Source of the DNA: an uncultured Litorivicinus sp.
GTDB taxonomy: Bacteria > Pseudomonadota > Gammaproteobacteria > Pseudomonadales > Litorivicinaceae
Reading direction: 5' to 3'
DNA length: 7,699 bases
Assembly: GCA_938091715.1 (NCBI GenBank)
Contig: CALKMT010000066.1
Coordinates: 1-7,699 of the forward strand
Position numbers and translations under genes: made by a program. Of the stretch, positions 6,461-7,699 are shown one piece after another (positions within the stretch are counted from its first letter, which is position 1; the number at the start of each line of letters is the position of its first letter). The notes under the pieces are model-generated. The model worked only from the letters and a program-made list of their open reading frames with translations, was not told the DNA's origin and did not search any database.

Positions 6461-7699
6461 AAAAAATTACCCAAAAACAGGATAACGCCGGCAATACGAA
6501 TCGAGCGGAACGACAGGATCAAAGTGGCGATAATGCCGACCAACAAAACCGGCAGATAGGCCGCCAAGGCCCCAACCGAGTTCGCTTGCTCTTCGCTTTC
6601 ACCGGCAATTTCCAGTCGATACCCCGCAGGCAATTCGATCTGTTGCAAGGCATCTTGAACATCCGTGGTGACCTCCAGCGCCAGAGCACCGGTCACCAAC
6701 CACCCGCCCACGGTGTTGAGTCGCTCACCGTTGTAGCGTGAAATCGAGGCGGGCTCGGGCTCAAGCACCCACTGCCCCAGGGTATTCAGCGGCACCGCGG
6801 ATCCATCTACGGTGTACAGCCGGGCCGAATCCAGGCGCCCCAGCGCCTGTCGATCCTCGGCTTGATAGCGCACCACGATCGGCATTTCATCCTGGCCCTC
6901 CATCAAGGAGCCGCCGGGCCACCCTTCGGTTAGAGCGGTCAACTCGCCGGACAGGTCAGACAGACTGAGCCCCAGGGCCCTTAGGCGGTCCTCGTCCGGC
7001 TGAAAACCCAATCGCAGGCCGTCTTGATTAATCGTGGCGGTGGTGTGCAACACCTCCGGGTGGCTCTGCAACGCTTGACGCATCTCGACCCCGATCCGGG
7101 CCAGCTCGCCCAGGTCGTCGCCAAATACTCGAAACGCCAGGGGAAAGGCCACCGGCGGGCCCTGGCCAAAGGGCAGCACCACCACCCGGGCACTGGGCAG
7201 TGCCTGATCCAGCAAGGCCTGGACGCTGTCAATCGCCGCACGGGATTCCTGCGCGCTGTCAAAGGTCAGAATGCCCTGCATGTAGGCGTCGTTGCGTTGC
7301 TGATCCGGAATTTGGTTGTAATACACCGCCGGATGACTTTCACCCAACACCCAGCTTTGTGAGGCTGGCGAGATCTGCTGGTCGATCAGATCGTAGGCCA
7401 CCTGATACGCCGCCTGGGTCTGAGCCATGGTTTGGCTGGGCGCAAAGGTCACCTTGACCTCGAAATGGTCCCGATCCGCAGCCGGAAAGAACTGCATGCC
7501 CAAGGTGCCAACCAAAGCAAATCCGGCCAGCCCCGGCAACATGCCCAGGGCAATCCCCAGGGGCGTAAAGCGGGTGGTGATGCGCAGCAGGCCGGCAAAG
7601 GCCCGGGTAATCCAGGGCAGGCTAAGCCCACGCTGCAAAAATCCCTGACGGCGATTCGAGCCGGGATACCGGGCAGCCAAGGCCGGGATCAAGGTCATG
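6379..7699 (-). CDS. RND-family efflux permease, partial: second half, reading frame broken near 6460
   Basis: RND permeases are inner-membrane proton antiporters that, with a periplasmic adaptor and an outer-membrane channel, expel drugs, detergents or other compounds. The window opens inside the gene: the first visible residues, MTLIPALAARY, match the end of TM6, so this methionine is internal and the true start lies beyond 7699. In fragment numbering, TM7 is about 46-68, the second large periplasmic loop about 70-375 (with GMQFFPAADRDHFEV and the docking/porter stretch AFPLAFRVFGDDLGEL), TM8 about 377-398 and TM9 from 401. After residue 413 (LGNFF) the protein loses its family character. 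It runs 26 residues out of frame to a TGA at 6381-6379. The natural continuation lies in the next frame (6460-6062), giving 545 residues in all. Substrate cannot be inferred. As drawn, the gene is either disrupted, mis-sequenced or recoded. Confidence 0.85.
   Translation of the reverse strand, partial: MTLIPALAARYPGSNRRQGFLQRGLSLPWITRAFAGLLRITTRFTPLGIALGMLPGLAGFALVGTLGMQFFPAADRDHFEVKVTFAPSQTMAQTQAAYQVAYDLIDQQISPASQSWVLGESHPAVYYNQIPDQQRNDAYMQGILTFDSAQESRAAIDSVQALLDQALPSARVVVLPFGQGPPVAFPLAFRVFGDDLGELARIGVEMRQALQSHPEVLHTTATINQDGLRLGFQPDEDRLRALGLSLSDLSGELTALTEGWPGGSLMEGQDEMPIVVRYQAEDRQALGRLDSARLYTVDGSAVPLNTLGQWVLEPEPASISRYNGERLNTVGGWLVTGALALEVTTDVQDALQQIELPAGYRLEIAGESEEQANSVGALAAYLPVLLVGIIATLILSFRSIRIAGVILFLGNFFRSAQGFWPWCFPESRWGSIRSWAPQA
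6460..6466 (-). other. T7 run at the RND frame break (possible -1 slippage site)
   Basis: The coding strand has seven T after AA. In the incoming frame the codons are AAT TTT TTT CGG, so the heptamer reads T_TTT_TTT, the phase of an X_XXY_YYZ -1 slippery site. Slipping back one base yields TTT TTT TCG GTC GGC, the frame of the conserved C-terminal part. One added T would restore the frame equally well. I see no strong downstream hairpin by eye, only weak stems such as GGCU with GGCC. The site is certain; its meaning is not. Confidence 0.6.

Noticed and set aside
6042..6494. 150-codon minus-strand open frame overlapping the RND tail
   Set aside because: It is in the third frame, out of register with both RND segments, and its translation is an arginine- and glycine-rich shadow without family features.

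Overview
The window looks like ordinary chromosomal sequence from a high-GC gammaproteobacterium. PurL is the long single-chain form with a fused glutaminase. The order purL (leftward), mltF (rightward), tadA (leftward) is the arrangement I know from Escherichia coli and relatives. I cannot name the genus from the sequence; a marine or environmental gammaproteobacterium would fit, but that is a guess.

Layout from left to right. The last 39 codons of an unidentified rightward gene end at base 120. They abut, with no spacer, the stop codon of leftward purL (121-3864), the purine-biosynthesis enzyme FGAM synthase. A 73-bp divergent gap (3865-3937) holds the purL ribosome site and a probable extended -10 promoter. 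Rightward from it runs mltF (3938-5290), a lipoprotein peptidoglycan lytic transglycosylase. A small gene of 92 codons (5294-5572) follows 3 bp later; it resembles the DUF7352-type small proteins. Its end overlaps the end of leftward tadA (5554-6012), the tRNA-Arg wobble adenosine deaminase, by 19 bp. Upstream of tadA on the same strand is the C-terminal half of an RND-family inner-membrane efflux permease (7699 down to 6062), cut by the right window edge.

The genes serve separate housekeeping roles: purine synthesis, cell-wall turnover, tRNA editing and efflux. The only likely co-translated pair is mltF with the small gene. There are no RNA genes, mobile elements, CRISPR arrays or long intergenic stretches. 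No gene-free stretch exceeds 73 bp.

The most notable observation is a break in the RND permease reading frame at a run of seven T on the coding strand (6460-6466). Both sides are clearly the same protein. The run forms a U_UUU_UUU heptamer in the phase required for -1 frameshifting. A sequencing or assembly error, or a fresh indel, is the simpler explanation, but recoding can be tested. The second item is the small gene wedged between mltF and tadA. I see no convincing undescribed multi-gene system here.
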